Part shown: in pieces, positions 1 to 9,958 of the stretch
Numbering within the stretch: the first letter of the stretch is position 1
Layout: the number at the start of each line of letters is the position of its first letter
Origin: Curtobacterium sp. VKM Ac-1376
Lineage (GTDB): Bacteria > Actinomycetota > Actinomycetes > Actinomycetales > Microbacteriaceae
Direction of reading: 5' to 3'
DNA length: 64,000 bases
NCBI RefSeq assembly: GCF_015351025.1
Contig: NZ_JADKRV010000005.1
Span: forward strand, 62,001-126,000
Made by a program: the position numbers and the translations under genes
The notes under the pieces: generated by a model
What the model was told of the DNA's origin: nothing
Seen by the model: only the letters and a program-made list of their open reading frames with translations
Databases searched by the model: none

Positions 1-747
1 GGGTCGGTCGGGAGGCTCGACCCGGGTCTCCGGGACACCGTCCAGGACCTGCTGGCCGCCTACCTGCAGGACGACACCTCCCGGATCGCCGATGCGGTCC
101 TCCGGATGGCACCCGTGCGCGATGCGCACGACGAGCCCGACTTCCGTCGGGACATCGCACGCTTCGTCGCGGACGAGCTCGGCCCCGGTGCTCGCATCGG
201 TGTCGAGACGGTGGACGACGCCGTCGAGGTGTTCGGCCGGTACCGACTGAAGGCGCCGCCGGACTTCGTCGCAGCGGCCCGCGCCCTTGCGATCTTCGAG
301 GGCACGCTCCGCACGCTGGCCCCGTCGTTCGACCTGCTCGAGGAGTCCCGCGGGCTCGCCCGTGAGCAGATCGCCGACCAGCTGCGCCCGGGCAAGCTGC
401 GGGACCTCGCGGCGAAGGAGCTCCTCGGCGTCGTGTCCGCAGCACGACGGCTGCCGCGCCGCGTGGACCGCATCGGTGAGGCGATCGAGACCGGCCGGTT
501 CACGGTCAACGTCCGGCTCTTCGCGGACAGTCGCGACCGCGACCTCGTGTCCGGGCTGATCCGGCGGATCCTGCTCGTGCTGCTCGGCGCCGGCGCTGGG
601 ATTCTGGCGATCGTCTACCTGGCGCTGCCCGCTCGCCCCACGGCGACCCTGTCCACCGGGGCGGCCGGAGCTCTGCTCGGGAGTGCGGCGGTGGTGTTGC
701 TCGCCTGGGCGGCGATCGACGCCTGGCGGGCTCGACGGCGCCGTTGA
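1..747 (+). CDS. ABC1/UbiB-type atypical kinase, C-terminal part (5' end outside window)
   Basis: The frame is open from base 1 and ends at a TGA at 745-747, so this is the last 248 residues of a longer protein. The visible part lacks the kinase core but fits the helical tail of ABC1/AarF/UbiB-like proteins: a run of amphipathic helices, a conserved-looking stretch with LKAPPDF and [13 protein letters not shown], then two hydrophobic segments near the end (about residues 195-212 and 218-240) and an Arg-rich terminus. In other bacteria such proteins support quinone or membrane-lipid metabolism; the exact role here is unknown. The family call rests on the tail only and would need the upstream kinase domain to confirm it. 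Confidence 0.7.
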   Translation, partial: GSVGRLDPGLRDTVQDLLAAYLQDDTSRIADAVLRMAPVRDAHDEPDFRRDIARFVADELGPGARIGVETVDDAVEVFGRYRLKAPPDFVAAARALAIFEGTLRTLAPSFDLLEESRGLAREQIADQLRPGKLRDLAAKELLGVVSAARRLPRRVDRIGEAIETGRFTVNVRLFADSRDRDLVSGLIRRILLVLLGAGAGILAIVYLALPARPTATLSTGAAGALLGSAAVVLLAWAAIDAWRARRRR

Positions 748-813
748 GCACCGCACGCCGCGGACGGGGGCGGGACGTGCTGCCCGCGCTGCGGGCGCGG
801 CGCGCGCGTCCGC

Positions 814-819
814 TACACT
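814..819 (+). promoter_or_regulatory. Likely -10 box for efp
   Basis: TACACT stands 64 bases before the efp start in the 136-base gap after the upstream kinase gene. It fits the actinobacterial TANNNT pattern. No convincing -35 hexamer is visible. The predicted leader of about 58 nt would carry no clear structure. Confidence 0.4.
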
Positions 820-883
820 CGTCCGGGGCCGTCCGCGGTCCGAGGACACTTCACAACACGACCGAACGGGACACCGACGACTC

Positions 884-1447
884 ATGGCCAGTACCACAGA
901 CATCAAGAACGGCGCCGTTCTCATCATCGACGGCCAGCTGTGGTCGGTCGTCGAGTTCCAGCACGTCAAGCCGGGCAAGGGCGGCGCGTTCGTCCGCACG
1001 AAGCTGAAGAACGTCGTCTCGGGCAAGGTCGTCGACCGCACGTTCAACGCTGGCGCGAAGATCGACACGGCGACCGTCGACCGTCGCGACTACCAGTTCC
1101 TCTACGAGGACGGCGACTCCTACGTGTTCATGGACACGGACACCTACGACCAGATCCCGGTCTCGGCGACGGTCGTCGGGGACGCGAAGAACTACCTGCT
1201 CGAGTCCGCGATGGTCACCATCGCGATGAACGAGGGCAACCCGCTCTACGTCGAGCTCCCGACGTCGATCGTGACCGAGGTCGAGACCGAGCCGGGCCTG
1301 CAGGGCGACCGTTCCTCCGGTGGCACGAAGGACGCGACGATCATCGCGACCGGCCACCGCATCCAGGTCCCGTTGTACCTGGAGAGCGGCACCACGGTGA
1401 AGATCGACACACGCGACGGCAGCTTCCTCGGCCGCGTCAACTCCTAG
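884..1447 (+). CDS. efp: Translation elongation factor P
   Basis: EF-P enters the ribosomal E site and relieves stalling at polyproline stretches. The 187-residue product has the standard length and begins [10 protein letters not shown], with the three-barrel fold expected from motifs such as VVDRTFNAG (about residues 50-60) and the C-terminal [17 protein letters not shown]. The loop that contacts the peptidyl-tRNA reads VKPGKGGA, with the tip lysine at residue 32. No lysine-modifying enzyme is encoded nearby, and actinobacterial EF-P is reported to work unmodified through a rigid Pro-containing loop. The start is the first ATG that gives family length; a longer upstream frame is not supported. 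nusB follows 11 bases downstream, the usual actinobacterial order. Confidence 0.95.
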   Translation: MASTTDIKNGAVLIIDGQLWSVVEFQHVKPGKGGAFVRTKLKNVVSGKVVDRTFNAGAKIDTATVDRRDYQFLYEDGDSYVFMDTDTYDQIPVSATVVGDAKNYLLESAMVTIAMNEGNPLYVELPTSIVTEVETEPGLQGDRSSGGTKDATIIATGHRIQVPLYLESGTTVKIDTRDGSFLGRVNS

Positions 1448-1458
1448 GCGCCGACCGT

Positions 1459-1911
1459 ATGAGTGCTCGTTCGAAGGCCCGCAAGCGCGCCCTCGACATG
1501 CTGTACGTGGCCGAGGTCCGTGAGCTGCCGATCGCGGACGTCCTCGCCACCGAGACCGTCCGCCACCTGGACCAGCCGGAGCGCGCCTCCAGCTGGGACT
1601 ACGCGCGGCAGATCGTCACGGGCGTCGACGAGGCGCGCCACGAGATCGATGCCGTCATCGTCGACCACGCCCAGGGGTGGTCGATCCCGCGGATGCCGGT
1701 CCTCGACCGCTGCATCCTGCGCATGGGCGTGTGGGAGCTCCGGTTCAACCCGGAGGTGCCCGACGCCGTCGCGATCGCCGAGGCCGTCGAGCTCGCCCAG
1801 TCGCTGTCGACGGACGACTCCGCCGGGTTCGTCAACGGCGTGCTCGGAGCCGTCGCCGGCGGTCGTGCACCGTCCGGTCGGACGGTCGCAGGAGACCAGG
1901 AGTCCCGGTAG
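1459..1911 (+). CDS. nusB: Transcription antitermination factor NusB
   Basis: NusB pairs with NusE (S10) on boxA RNA to keep RNA polymerase processive on rRNA operons. The 150-residue protein shows the all-helical NusB pattern: an N-terminal SKARKRALDMLY helix, a central VDHAQGWSIPRMPVLDRCIL segment (about residues 71-91), and the C-terminal SLSTDDSAGFVNGVLGAV motif typical of the family. It starts 11 bases after efp and is probably co-transcribed with it. The same domain recurs at the N terminus of RsmB at 17.2 kb. Its stop codon TAG forms part of a TAGGGT that could be the -10 of the pyr operon. Confidence 0.95.
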   Translation: MSARSKARKRALDMLYVAEVRELPIADVLATETVRHLDQPERASSWDYARQIVTGVDEARHEIDAVIVDHAQGWSIPRMPVLDRCILRMGVWELRFNPEVPDAVAIAEAVELAQSLSTDDSAGFVNGVLGAVAGGRAPSGRTVAGDQESR

Positions 1912-1914
1912 GGT
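1909..1914 (+). promoter_or_regulatory. Possible -10 box of the pyr operon
   Basis: TAGGGT overlaps the nusB stop codon and lies 16 bases before the PyrR-binding hairpin, so a transcript starting near 1921 would carry the whole hairpin at its 5' end. The hexamer fits TANNNT; no -35 is clear. Read-through from efp-nusB is an alternative source of transcript. Confidence 0.4.
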
Positions 1915-1929
1915 TGACCACGTCAGCAT

Positions 1930-1960
1930 CCTTTAATGCCGTCCAGTGAGGCGGGGAAGG
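1930..1960 (+). promoter_or_regulatory. PyrR-binding loop hairpin over the pyrR ribosome-binding site
   Basis: Bases 1930-1940 (CCTTTAATGCC) pair with 1950-1960 (GGCGGGGAAGG). The lower stem is CCTTT with GGAAGG bases, then comes a two-base purine internal bulge (AA opposite GG), then an upper stem TGCC/GGCG, closed by the loop GTCCAGTGA (1941-1949). The segment CGTCCAGTGAGGCG matches 12 of 14 positions of the established PyrR-binding consensus ARUCCNGNGAGGYU. The 3' arm contains the purine-rich ribosome-binding site (GGGGAAGGGGG) for the GTG at 1969, so PyrR binding would stabilise the fold and block translation. This is the attenuation style described for mycobacterial pyrR leaders rather than the Bacillus transcription-terminator style. 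Confidence 0.85.
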
Positions 1961-1968
1961 GGGTCGAC

Positions 1969-2535
1969 GTGGGAACCAGAACGGTCCTGCAACAGCCCGA
2001 CATCACGCGTGCCCTGACACGCATCGCGCACGAGATCCTCGAGGCCAACCACGGCGGCTCGGACCTCGTGCTCCTCGGCATCCCGACGCGGGGCGCCGTC
2101 CTCGGAGAGCGCCTCGGTCGGATCCTCGCCGACATCGAGCCCGACTGGGCGTCGGCCCGCGGGGGCATCGGCACCGAGCGTGTCGGCACGCTCGACGTCA
2201 CCATGCACCGCGACGACCTCGGTCACGGCATCGGCCGCGCTCCGCACCGCACCGTGATCCCAGCCGCGGGCATCGACGGCAAGGTCGTCGTGCTCGTCGA
2301 CGACGTGCTGTACTCCGGCCGCACCGTCCGTGCCGCGCTCGACGCCCTGCAGGGGATCGGTCGGCCGCGTGCCGTGCGGCTCGCCGTGCTGGTCGACCGC
2401 GGGCACCGCGAGCTGCCGATCCGCGCGGACCACGTCGGCAAGAACCTGCCGACTGCCTCCGACGAGCGCGTCACGCTGCACCTGGCGGAGACCGACGGCG
2501 ACGACACCGTCTTCATCGAGCAGGGGGTGGCGTGA
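1969..2535 (+). CDS. pyrR: Bifunctional pyr operon regulator / uracil phosphoribosyltransferase PyrR
   Basis: PyrR binds UMP and the pyr leader RNA to repress pyrimidine synthesis, and has some uracil phosphoribosyltransferase activity. The PRPP-binding signature [14 protein letters not shown] is at about residues 104-117, and the early [15 protein letters not shown] segment is typical. I chose the GTG at 1969 (188 residues, family length) because a purine-rich ribosome-binding site precedes it by about 8 bases. An ATG at 1936 would add 11 residues but falls inside the PyrR-binding hairpin and has no ribosome-binding site. The stop overlaps the ATG of pyrB (TGATG), implying translational coupling, so blocking pyrR translation should damp the genes behind it. 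Confidence 0.93.
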   Translation: MGTRTVLQQPDITRALTRIAHEILEANHGGSDLVLLGIPTRGAVLGERLGRILADIEPDWASARGGIGTERVGTLDVTMHRDDLGHGIGRAPHRTVIPAAGIDGKVVVLVDDVLYSGRTVRAALDALQGIGRPRAVRLAVLVDRGHRELPIRADHVGKNLPTASDERVTLHLAETDGDDTVFIEQGVA

Positions 2536-3509
2536 TGCGGCACCTGCTCTCCACCGCCGACCTGTCCCGAGACCAGGCCGTCCACATCCTCGACGTGGCC
2601 GAGGAGATGTCCGAGGTGAACACGCGCGAGGTCCGGAAGCTCCCGGCGCTGCGGGGCAAGACCGTCGTGAACCTGTTCTTCGAGGACTCCACGCGCACGC
2701 GCATCTCGTTCGAGGCAGCCGCGAAGCGCCTGTCGGCCGACGTCCTGAACTTCGCCGCGAAGGGCTCGAGCGTCTCGAAGGGTGAATCCCTGAAGGACAC
2801 GGTGCAGACGCTCGGCGCGATGGGCATCGACGGCATCGTGCTGCGCCACGGCGCGTCCGGTGCGCCGCGGGTGCTCGCCGACGCCGACTGGATCGACGTG
2901 CCCGTCGTCAACGCCGGTGACGGCACCCACGAGCACCCGACGCAGGCGCTGCTCGACGCCTTCACCATGCGCCGCCGACTGCACGGTGCCGGCTCCCGCG
3001 GTCAGGGACTCGACGGCGTGCGGGTGCTGATCATCGGCGACGTGCTGCACAGCCGCGTCGCCCGGTCGAACGCCTGGCTGCTCCGTACCCTCGGGGCCGC
3101 CGTGACCTTCGCCGCCCCGCCGACCCTGCTGCCCGCGACGACGACGCCGTTCGGTGCTGCCGTGCACCACGACCTCGACGCCGCCCTGGCCGAGGACCCG
3201 GACGTCGTCATGACGCTCCGGATCCAGCAGGAGCGGATGAACGACGCGTTCTTCCCGAACCCGCGCGAGTACACCCGGCACTGGGGCCTGACGGCAGCGC
3301 GCTTCGGGCGGCTGCCCGAGCGCACGCTGATCATGCACCCGGGGCCGATGAACCGCGGGCTCGAGATCGCCGGCGTCGCCGCCGACGACCCGCGCTCGAC
3401 CGTCGTCGAGCAGGTCGAGAACGGCGTGTCGGTGCGGATGGCAGTCCTGTACCTCGCCCTGACGGGCAGTGCCGTCAACGGCACCGAAGCGAAGGAGACC
3501 GTCGCATGA
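2535..3509 (+). CDS. pyrB: Aspartate carbamoyltransferase catalytic subunit
   Basis: Transfers the carbamoyl group of carbamoyl phosphate to aspartate, the committed step of UMP synthesis. The 324-residue protein has the carbamoyl-phosphate site [13 protein letters not shown] (about residues 49-61), the HPTQALLD motif (about 136-143), and the aspartate-domain MHPGPMNRG motif near residue 270. No PyrI regulatory chain is encoded beside it, consistent with pyrR-type control. The ATG at 2535 shares bases with the pyrR stop; a GTG one codon upstream would add one residue and cannot be excluded. It overlaps pyrC by four bases. Confidence 0.97.
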   Translation: MRHLLSTADLSRDQAVHILDVAEEMSEVNTREVRKLPALRGKTVVNLFFEDSTRTRISFEAAAKRLSADVLNFAAKGSSVSKGESLKDTVQTLGAMGIDGIVLRHGASGAPRVLADADWIDVPVVNAGDGTHEHPTQALLDAFTMRRRLHGAGSRGQGLDGVRVLIIGDVLHSRVARSNAWLLRTLGAAVTFAAPPTLLPATTTPFGAAVHHDLDAALAEDPDVVMTLRIQQERMNDAFFPNPREYTRHWGLTAARFGRLPERTLIMHPGPMNRGLEIAGVAADDPRSTVVEQVENGVSVRMAVLYLALTGSAVNGTEAKETVA

Positions 3510-4864
3510 CCGCTCACCTGATCCGCGGCGCGCAGCTGGTCGACGGCTCGCGTGCCGACATCCGCCTGGAGGGACGGCGCATCAGCGCGATCGGCTCCGG
3601 TCTCGACACGGCCGGTGCCACGGTCGTCGACGCGGACGGCCTCATCGCCCTGCCCGGTCTCGTGGACCTCCACACCCACCTGCGCGAGCCCGGACACGAG
3701 GAGTCCGAGACGGTCCTCACCGGTTCGCGCGCCGCGGCCGCGGGCGGCTTCACCGCCGTCAACGCGATGGCGAACTCGAGCCCCGTCGCCGACACCGCCG
3801 GGGTCGTCGAGCAGGTCCAGGCCCTCGGCGACGACGCCGGCTACGTCACGGTCCGCCCGATCGGCGCCGTGTCCCAGGGGCTGCAGGGCACGCACCTGTC
3901 CGAGATCGGGGCGATGGCGACGTCGCGGGCGAAGGTCCGGGTCTTCTCGGACGACGGCTCCTGCGTGGCCGACCCGCTGCTCATGCGCCGCGCGCTCGAG
4001 TACATCAAGGGCTTCGGCGGGGTGCTCGCGCAGCATGCCCAGGAGCCTCGGCTGACCATCGGCGCGCAGATGAACGAGGGCCGGCTGTCCTCCGAACTCG
4101 GCCTCGCCGGCTGGCCGGCCGTCGCGGAGGAGGCGATCATCGCCCGGGACGTCCTGCTCGCCGACCACGTCGGAGCACGCCTGCACGTCTGCCACGTGTC
4201 GACGGCCGGCAGCGTCGAGGTGATCCGGTGGGCGAAGTCCCGCGGCATCGACGTCACCGCCGAGGTCACCCCGCACCACCTCGTGCTCACCGAGGACCTC
4301 ATCGCCGGCCGTGACGGTGCCCCCGGCTACGACGCCCGCTACAAGGTGAACCCACCGCTCCGCGCGAACGAGGACGTCGAGGCGCTCCGCGCGGCCCTGG
4401 CCGACGGCACCATCGACATCGTCGCGACCGACCACGCACCGCACACCGCCGAGGCGAAGTGCTGCGAGTGGCCCGCCGCGGCGAACGGCATGGTCGGGCT
4501 CGAGTCCGCGCTCAGCGTCGTGCAGGCCGCCGTGGTCGACGACGGCCGGCTCGACTGGTCCGACGTCGCCCGGGTGCTCTCCGAGGCACCGGCGCGCATC
4601 GGCCAGGTGGAGGGCCACGGCCAGCGCCTCGCCGAGGGGGCGCCCGCCGAGATCACGCTCTACGACCCGTCGGCCAGCCGCGAGTTCGCAGTGACCGACC
4701 TCGCCGGGCAGTCCCAGAACTCGCCGTACCTCGGCATGACCCTGCCCGGCCGAGTCGTCGCGACGTTCCACCAGGGCTCGGCGACGGTACTCGACGGCCA
4801 GCTCGTCGACGCCGACACGGTCGCCGCGCACGCCGCGGCGCTCCGGTCGGGAGCGCGCGCGTGA
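3506..4864 (+). CDS. pyrC: Dihydroorotase
   Basis: Zinc amidohydrolase that closes carbamoyl-aspartate to dihydroorotate. The 452-residue length and the motif [13 protein letters not shown] (about residues 53-65), which gives the HxH metal ligands, mark the type I (long) class. The late metal-binding aspartate lies in [13 protein letters not shown] (about residues 309-321). Type I enzymes usually work in complexes with aspartate carbamoyltransferase, the gene just upstream. It starts with ATGA shared with the pyrB stop and ends in GTGA shared with the next gene. Confidence 0.96.
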   Translation: MTAHLIRGAQLVDGSRADIRLEGRRISAIGSGLDTAGATVVDADGLIALPGLVDLHTHLREPGHEESETVLTGSRAAAAGGFTAVNAMANSSPVADTAGVVEQVQALGDDAGYVTVRPIGAVSQGLQGTHLSEIGAMATSRAKVRVFSDDGSCVADPLLMRRALEYIKGFGGVLAQHAQEPRLTIGAQMNEGRLSSELGLAGWPAVAEEAIIARDVLLADHVGARLHVCHVSTAGSVEVIRWAKSRGIDVTAEVTPHHLVLTEDLIAGRDGAPGYDARYKVNPPLRANEDVEALRAALADGTIDIVATDHAPHTAEAKCCEWPAAANGMVGLESALSVVQAAVVDDGRLDWSDVARVLSEAPARIGQVEGHGQRLAEGAPAEITLYDPSASREFAVTDLAGQSQNSPYLGMTLPGRVVATFHQGSATVLDGQLVDADTVAAHAAALRSGARA

Positions 4865-5424
4865 GCGGCGACGCGCAGCGGTGGCTCCTCGGCGGGGTCA
4901 TCCTGCTCGCGGTCGCCGGGCTGTTCGTCGCGATGGCGCGCACCTGGCGGACGCGGACCAGGAGACAGGCCGAGGCCGTGCCTCCCGTCAGTGTCCCGGC
5001 CGACCTGCCACCGGCTGTCGGGTCGTGGGACGGGTTCACCGTCGCGACGACCCGCGCCGACCAGCCGCTCGAACGCATCACCGCCGGCGGCCTCGGCTTC
5101 CGCGGTCGGGGCGGCGTGACCGTCCACGAGGCCGGTGTGGTCCTGCGACTGGCCGGGGCGGACGACCGCTGGATCGCACGGGCTGCGGTCCGCGGTGCCG
5201 ACCGCTCGACGTGGGCGATCGACCGCGTGGTCGAGCCCGGGGGACTGGTCCGTCTGCGATGGACGGCGACCGGCGCCGCAGGTGCGACGGACCTCGACAC
5301 GTACTTCCGGTTCCCGGAGGGTGACGCAGCCGCGCTGCACGCCCTGCAGGCACTGACCGAGACCGGGCCGCAGGCGACTGTGGCCGATGCTCCGCGAACC
5401 GCGGGCGAAGGGAAGAAAGCATGA
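4861..5424 (+). CDS. PH-like domain membrane protein between pyrC and carA
   Basis: A 187-residue protein with one N-terminal membrane helix (about residues 8-27: [17 protein letters not shown]), a basic stretch TWRTRTRRQ, and a soluble beta-rich domain that fits bacterial PH-like proteins. A gene of this type sits between pyrC and carA in many actinobacteria (Rv1382 holds this place in Mycobacterium tuberculosis), but its biochemical role is unknown. GTG start and ATG hand-over overlap both neighbours, so it is translated as part of the pyr operon. The N-in anchor would place the domain outside the cytoplasm or keep it on the inner face depending on topology, which I cannot decide. No catalytic motif is visible. 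Confidence 0.8.
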   Translation: MSGDAQRWLLGGVILLAVAGLFVAMARTWRTRTRRQAEAVPPVSVPADLPPAVGSWDGFTVATTRADQPLERITAGGLGFRGRGGVTVHEAGVVLRLAGADDRWIARAAVRGADRSTWAIDRVVEPGGLVRLRWTATGAAGATDLDTYFRFPEGDAAALHALQALTETGPQATVADAPRTAGEGKKA

Positions 5425-6665
5425 CACGCGAACGGGCCGTCCTGGTCCTCGAAGACGGCACCCGGTACGACGGCTGGGCCTACGGCGCCCGGGGGCGCAC
5501 GCTCGGCGAGGTCGTCTTCGCGACCGGCATGACCGGCTACCAGGAGACGCTGACCGACCCCTCCTACGCCGGCCAGATCGTGGTGCAGACCGCGCCGCAC
5601 ATCGGCAACACCGGCGTCAACGACGAGGACCCCGAGTCCCGTCGCATCTGGGTCGCCGGGTACGTGGTGCGCGATCCCAGCCGCGTGGTGTCGAACCACC
5701 GCGCCAACGCGTCGCTCGACGATCACCTGGTGCGTGACGGCATCGTCGGCATCTCCGGGATCGACACCCGCGCCCTCACCCGCCGCATCCGCGACGCCGG
5801 CGCCATGAAGGGCGGCGTCTTCAGCGGTGCCGAGGCGGCGCTGTCGGAGTCGGAGCAGCTGGACGCCGTCCGGTCACAGGCCACGATGGCCGGCGCGAGC
5901 TTCTCGGCGGTCGTGTCCACCCCGGAGACCTACGTCGTCCCCGCCGTCGGCGAGCAGATCGGCACGCTGGCCGTGCTCGACCTCGGTGTGAAGGCGTCGA
6001 CCACCCGGTACCTCGCCCAGCGCGGGTTCGAGGTGCACGTCGTGCCGCAGGACATCTCCGCCGCAGAGCTGTCGGCGCTCGACCCGGATGCCCTGTTCTA
6101 CTCGAACGGCCCCGGCGACCCCGCCGCGTCGGACGCCCAGGTGGAACTGCTGCAGGACAGCCTGCGCACCGGCCGCCCGTTCTTCGGCATCTGCTTCGGC
6201 AACCAGCTGCTCGGCCGCGCGCTCGGCTTCGGCACCTACAAGCTGCCCTTCGGCCACCGGGGCATCAACCAGCCGGTGCTGGACACGGTCACCGGCAAGG
6301 TCGAGATCACCAGCCAGAACCACGGCTTCGCAGTCGACGCGGCCCTCGGCGAGGTCCTCGAGTCCCCGGCCGGCTTCGGTCGGGTCGAGGTCTCGCACTA
6401 CTCGCTGAACGACGACGTCGTCGAGGGCCTCCGCGCGCTCGACGTGCCGGCGTTCAGCGTGCAGTACCACCCCGAGGCCGCCGCCGGTCCGCACGACAGC
6501 ATGTACCTCTTCGACCGGTTCGCGGACATGGTGCGCGAGCGTCGGGACGGGGAGCCGCTCGACGCGGCCACTGCCGACGCCACGACCCCCGCAGCAGACG
6601 TGACCGCCGACGCCACACGTGTCGTCGACCCGGCCGCAGCAGACATCACCAAGGAAGCGAACTGA
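5421..6665 (+). CDS. carA: Carbamoyl-phosphate synthase small (glutaminase) subunit
   Basis: Releases ammonia from glutamine and passes it to CarB. The N-terminal domain starts with [15 protein letters not shown], and the class I glutamine amidotransferase domain has the nucleophile Cys258 in [12 protein letters not shown] and the His350/Glu352 pair in VQYHPEA. At 414 residues it is longer than the usual 370-390: the last ~35 residues after DMVRERRDG are a low-complexity Asp/Ala/Thr tail ([18 protein letters not shown]) with no family counterpart known to me. The ATG overlaps the preceding stop, and TGATG links it to carB. Confidence 0.96.
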   Translation: MTRERAVLVLEDGTRYDGWAYGARGRTLGEVVFATGMTGYQETLTDPSYAGQIVVQTAPHIGNTGVNDEDPESRRIWVAGYVVRDPSRVVSNHRANASLDDHLVRDGIVGISGIDTRALTRRIRDAGAMKGGVFSGAEAALSESEQLDAVRSQATMAGASFSAVVSTPETYVVPAVGEQIGTLAVLDLGVKASTTRYLAQRGFEVHVVPQDISAAELSALDPDALFYSNGPGDPAASDAQVELLQDSLRTGRPFFGICFGNQLLGRALGFGTYKLPFGHRGINQPVLDTVTGKVEITSQNHGFAVDAALGEVLESPAGFGRVEVSHYSLNDDVVEGLRALDVPAFSVQYHPEAAAGPHDSMYLFDRFADMVRERRDGEPLDAATADATTPAADVTADATRVVDPAAADITKEAN

Positions 6666-9600
6666 TGCCCAAGCGCGCAGACATCAACTCCGTCCTCGTC
6701 ATCGGTTCCGGCCCGATCGTCATCGGGCAGGCCGCCGAGTTCGACTACTCCGGCACCCAGGCGTGCCGCGTCCTCCGCGCCGAGGGCGTCCGGGTGATCC
6801 TGGTCAACCCGAACCCGGCGACGATCATGACCGACCCCGACTTCGCGGACGCGACGTACATCGAGCCGATCACGAACGCCTCGCTCGAGGAGATCATCCG
6901 GATCGAGCGGCCGGACGCCGTCCTGCCGACCCTCGGTGGCCAGACCGCCCTGAACGCGGCCATCGCGCTCGACGAGGCCGGCATCCTCGCGAAGCACGGC
7001 GTCGAGCTCATCGGTGCGAAGGTCGACGCGATCCAACGTGGCGAGGACCGCCAGCTCTTCAAGGAGCTCGTGCTCGAGTCGGGCGCCGACGTCGCCCGCA
7101 GTCACATCGCGCACACGTTGGAAGAGGCGAAGGAGTTCGCGAAGGACCTCGGCTACCCGCTGGTCGTCCGCCCGTCCTTCACGATGGGCGGCCTCGGCTC
7201 GGGCTTCGCGTACAACGAGGCCGAGCTCGTCCGCTTCGTCGGCGACGGGCTGCAATCCAGCCCGACGACCGAGGTCCTGCTCGAGGAGTCCATCCTCGGC
7301 TGGAAGGAGTACGAGCTCGAGCTGATGCGCGACAACTACGACAACACCGTCGTCATCTGCTCCATCGAGAACGTCGACCCGGTCGGCGTGCACACCGGTG
7401 ACTCGATCACGGTCGCGCCCGCGCTGACCCTGACCGACCGCGAGTACCAGAACATGCGGAACATCGGCATCGACATCATCCGTCGCGTCGGCGTCGACAC
7501 CGGTGGCTGCAACATCCAGTTCGCCGTCGACCCGTCGAACGGCCGCCTGATCGTCATCGAGATGAACCCGCGCGTCTCCCGCTCGTCCGCCCTGGCATCG
7601 AAGGCCACGGGCTTCCCGATCGCGAAGATCGCCGCGAAGCTCGCCATCGGCTACCGCCTGGACGAGATCCAGAACGACATCACGAAGGTCACGCCGGCGA
7701 GCTTCGAGCCGACGCTCGACTACGTCGTCGTGAAGACCCCGCGGTTCGCCTTCGAGAAGTTCCCGGCGGCCGACGCGACCCTGACCACGACGATGAAGAG
7801 CGTCGGCGAGGCGATGGCCATCGGCCGCAACTACGCCACGGCGCTGCAGAAGTCCCTGCGCTCGCTCGAGAAGCGCGGGTCGAGCTTCCACTGGGACATC
7901 CCGGCATCGGAGCTCGACAAGGACGCCCTGCTGGCGAAGTCGTCCATCCCGACCGACGGTCGCATCGTGACGGTGCAGCAGGCCCTGGTCGCCGGCGCCA
8001 CCGCGGCGGAGGTCTTCGAGGCGACGAAGATCGACCCCTGGTTCATCGACCAGATCGTGCTCATCAACGAGGTCGCGGACGAGGTCCGGGCGGCCGAGTC
8101 CCTCGACGCGGACACCCTGCGCTGGGCGAAGGAGCACGGCTTCAGCGACACCCAGATCGCGAGCCTGCGCAGCACGGACGCGGCGCCGGTCTCCGAGCAG
8201 CAGGTCCGTGACGAGCGGCACGCCCAGGGCATCCGGCCCGTCTTCAAGACGGTCGACACCTGCGCCGGCGAGTTCCCGGCCATGACGCCGTACCACTACT
8301 CGTCGTACGACACCGAGACCGAGGTCGCCCCGAGCGACCGCAGGAAGGTCGTCATCCTCGGGTCCGGGCCGAACCGCATCGGCCAGGGGGTCGAGTTCGA
8401 CTACTCGTGCGTGCACGCGTCCTTCGCGCTCGGCGACGCCGGGTTCGAGACGATCATGATCAACTGCAACCCCGAGACCGTGTCGACCGACTACGACACC
8501 TCGGACCGCCTGTACTTCGAGCCGCTGACCGCCGAGGACGTCCTCGAGGTCATCGAGGCCGAGGCGGCGTCCGGCGAGCTCGTCGGGGTCGTCGTGCAGC
8601 TCGGCGGCCAGACCGCCCTGGGCCTGGCGAAGCCGCTCGAGGCCGCCGGGATCCCGATCCTCGGCACCAGCCCCTCGGCGATCGACTCCGCCGAGGAGCG
8701 CGGGCAGTTCTCCGCCATCCTCGACGCCGCGGGGCTCCTGGCGCCGCGGAACGGCACGGCCCACGACCTGGCGAGCGCGACCGCCGTGGCCGAGGAGATC
8801 GGCTACCCCGTCCTCGTCCGACCGTCCTTCGTGCTCGGCGGCCGCGGCATGGAGATCCTGTACGACTCGCCCTCGCTCGCCGACTACTTCGACCGGATGG
8901 CCGACCAGGCGATCATCGGCCCGGAGCTCCCGCTGCTCGTCGACCGGTTCCTGGACGACGCGGTGGAGATCGACGTCGACGCCCTCTTCGACGGGGAGCG
9001 GCTCTACATCGGCGGGATCATGGAGCACCTTGAGGAGGCCGGCATCCACTCCGGTGACTCCGCCTGCACCCTGCCCCCGGTCGGTCTCGGCCGCGCCGAG
9101 ATCCAGGGCGTGGTCGACGCCACCGGGAAGATCGCCCGCGGCATCGGGGTGCGGGGCCTGCTCAACGTCCAGTTCGCCATCGGCGCCGGCGTGCTCTACG
9201 TCCTCGAGGCGAATCCCCGTGCCAGCCGCACGGTCCCGTTCGTCTCGAAGGCCCTCGGCATCCCGCTGGCAAAGGCCGCGTCCCGCATCATGACCGGCAC
9301 CACGGTCGACGAACTCGTGGCCGAGGGCATGCTGCCCGAGCGCGACGGCGCCTTCGTGCCGTCGCAGTCGCCGGTCGCCGTCAAGGAGGCCGTGCTGCCC
9401 TTCCGTCGGTTCCGCACCCGCGAGGGGCAGGTCGTCGACTCGGTGCTCAGCCCCGAGATGCGCTCCACGGGCGAGGTCATGGGCATCGACCGCGACTTCC
9501 CGCGGGCGTTCCTCAAGTCGCAGGACGCGGCGTACGGCGGCCTGCCGACCAGTGGCACGGTCTTCGTGAGCGTCGCCGACACCGACAAGCGCGCGATCGT

Positions 9601-9958
9601 GCTGCCGGTGCACCGCCTGCAGCAGCTCGGCTTCACGATCATCGCGACCGAGGGCACGGCGGAGATCCTCCGCCGGAACGGCATCGAGGTCGGGATCGTC
9701 GGCAAGTACAGCCAGGGCGGCGAGAGCGTCGTCGACCTGCTGGCCACGGGCGAGGTCGACATCGTCATCAACACGCCGTCGGGTGCCGCCGGGCGTGCGG
9801 ACGGGTACGAGATCCGGGCGGCCACCGTCGCCGCGGACAAGCCGCTCTTCACGACGATCGCCCAGATCGGTGCGGCGGTCGCGGCGATCGAGACGATCGG
9901 CACGCCGCTCAACGTCCGCAGCCTGCAGGACTACGCGCGCGAGCGCGCGACCTGGTGA
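6665..9958 (+). CDS. carB: Carbamoyl-phosphate synthase large subunit
   Basis: Makes carbamoyl phosphate from bicarbonate, ammonia and two ATP. At 1097 residues it has the full architecture: two homologous ATP-grasp halves (about 1-400 and 560-935) seen in the repeated motifs [19 protein letters not shown] and [19 protein letters not shown], an oligomerisation segment between them, and a C-terminal MGS-like allosteric domain (about 940-1090) where UMP or other effectors bind. [20 protein letters not shown] and [19 protein letters not shown] are the paired metal/ATP sites. Its product feeds both pyrimidine and arginine synthesis. It overlaps carA by one base and pyrF by four. Confidence 0.97.
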   Translation: MPKRADINSVLVIGSGPIVIGQAAEFDYSGTQACRVLRAEGVRVILVNPNPATIMTDPDFADATYIEPITNASLEEIIRIERPDAVLPTLGGQTALNAAIALDEAGILAKHGVELIGAKVDAIQRGEDRQLFKELVLESGADVARSHIAHTLEEAKEFAKDLGYPLVVRPSFTMGGLGSGFAYNEAELVRFVGDGLQSSPTTEVLLEESILGWKEYELELMRDNYDNTVVICSIENVDPVGVHTGDSITVAPALTLTDREYQNMRNIGIDIIRRVGVDTGGCNIQFAVDPSNGRLIVIEMNPRVSRSSALASKATGFPIAKIAAKLAIGYRLDEIQNDITKVTPASFEPTLDYVVVKTPRFAFEKFPAADATLTTTMKSVGEAMAIGRNYATALQKSLRSLEKRGSSFHWDIPASELDKDALLAKSSIPTDGRIVTVQQALVAGATAAEVFEATKIDPWFIDQIVLINEVADEVRAAESLDADTLRWAKEHGFSDTQIASLRSTDAAPVSEQQVRDERHAQGIRPVFKTVDTCAGEFPAMTPYHYSSYDTETEVAPSDRRKVVILGSGPNRIGQGVEFDYSCVHASFALGDAGFETIMINCNPETVSTDYDTSDRLYFEPLTAEDVLEVIEAEAASGELVGVVVQLGGQTALGLAKPLEAAGIPILGTSPSAIDSAEERGQFSAILDAAGLLAPRNGTAHDLASATAVAEEIGYPVLVRPSFVLGGRGMEILYDSPSLADYFDRMADQAIIGPELPLLVDRFLDDAVEIDVDALFDGERLYIGGIMEHLEEAGIHSGDSACTLPPVGLGRAEIQGVVDATGKIARGIGVRGLLNVQFAIGAGVLYVLEANPRASRTVPFVSKALGIPLAKAASRIMTGTTVDELVAEGMLPERDGAFVPSQSPVAVKEAVLPFRRFRTREGQVVDSVLSPEMRSTGEVMGIDRDFPRAFLKSQDAAYGGLPTSGTVFVSVADTDKRAIVLPVHRLQQLGFTIIATEGTAEILRRNGIEVGIVGKYSQGGESVVDLLATGEVDIVINTPSGAAGRADGYEIRAATVAADKPLFTTIAQIGAAVAAIETIGTPLNVRSLQDYARERATW

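Noticed and set aside
1936..1968. ATG at 1936 as the pyrR start
   Set aside because: It lies inside the PyrR-binding hairpin with no ribosome-binding site, while GTG 1969 has one at the right distance and gives the family length.
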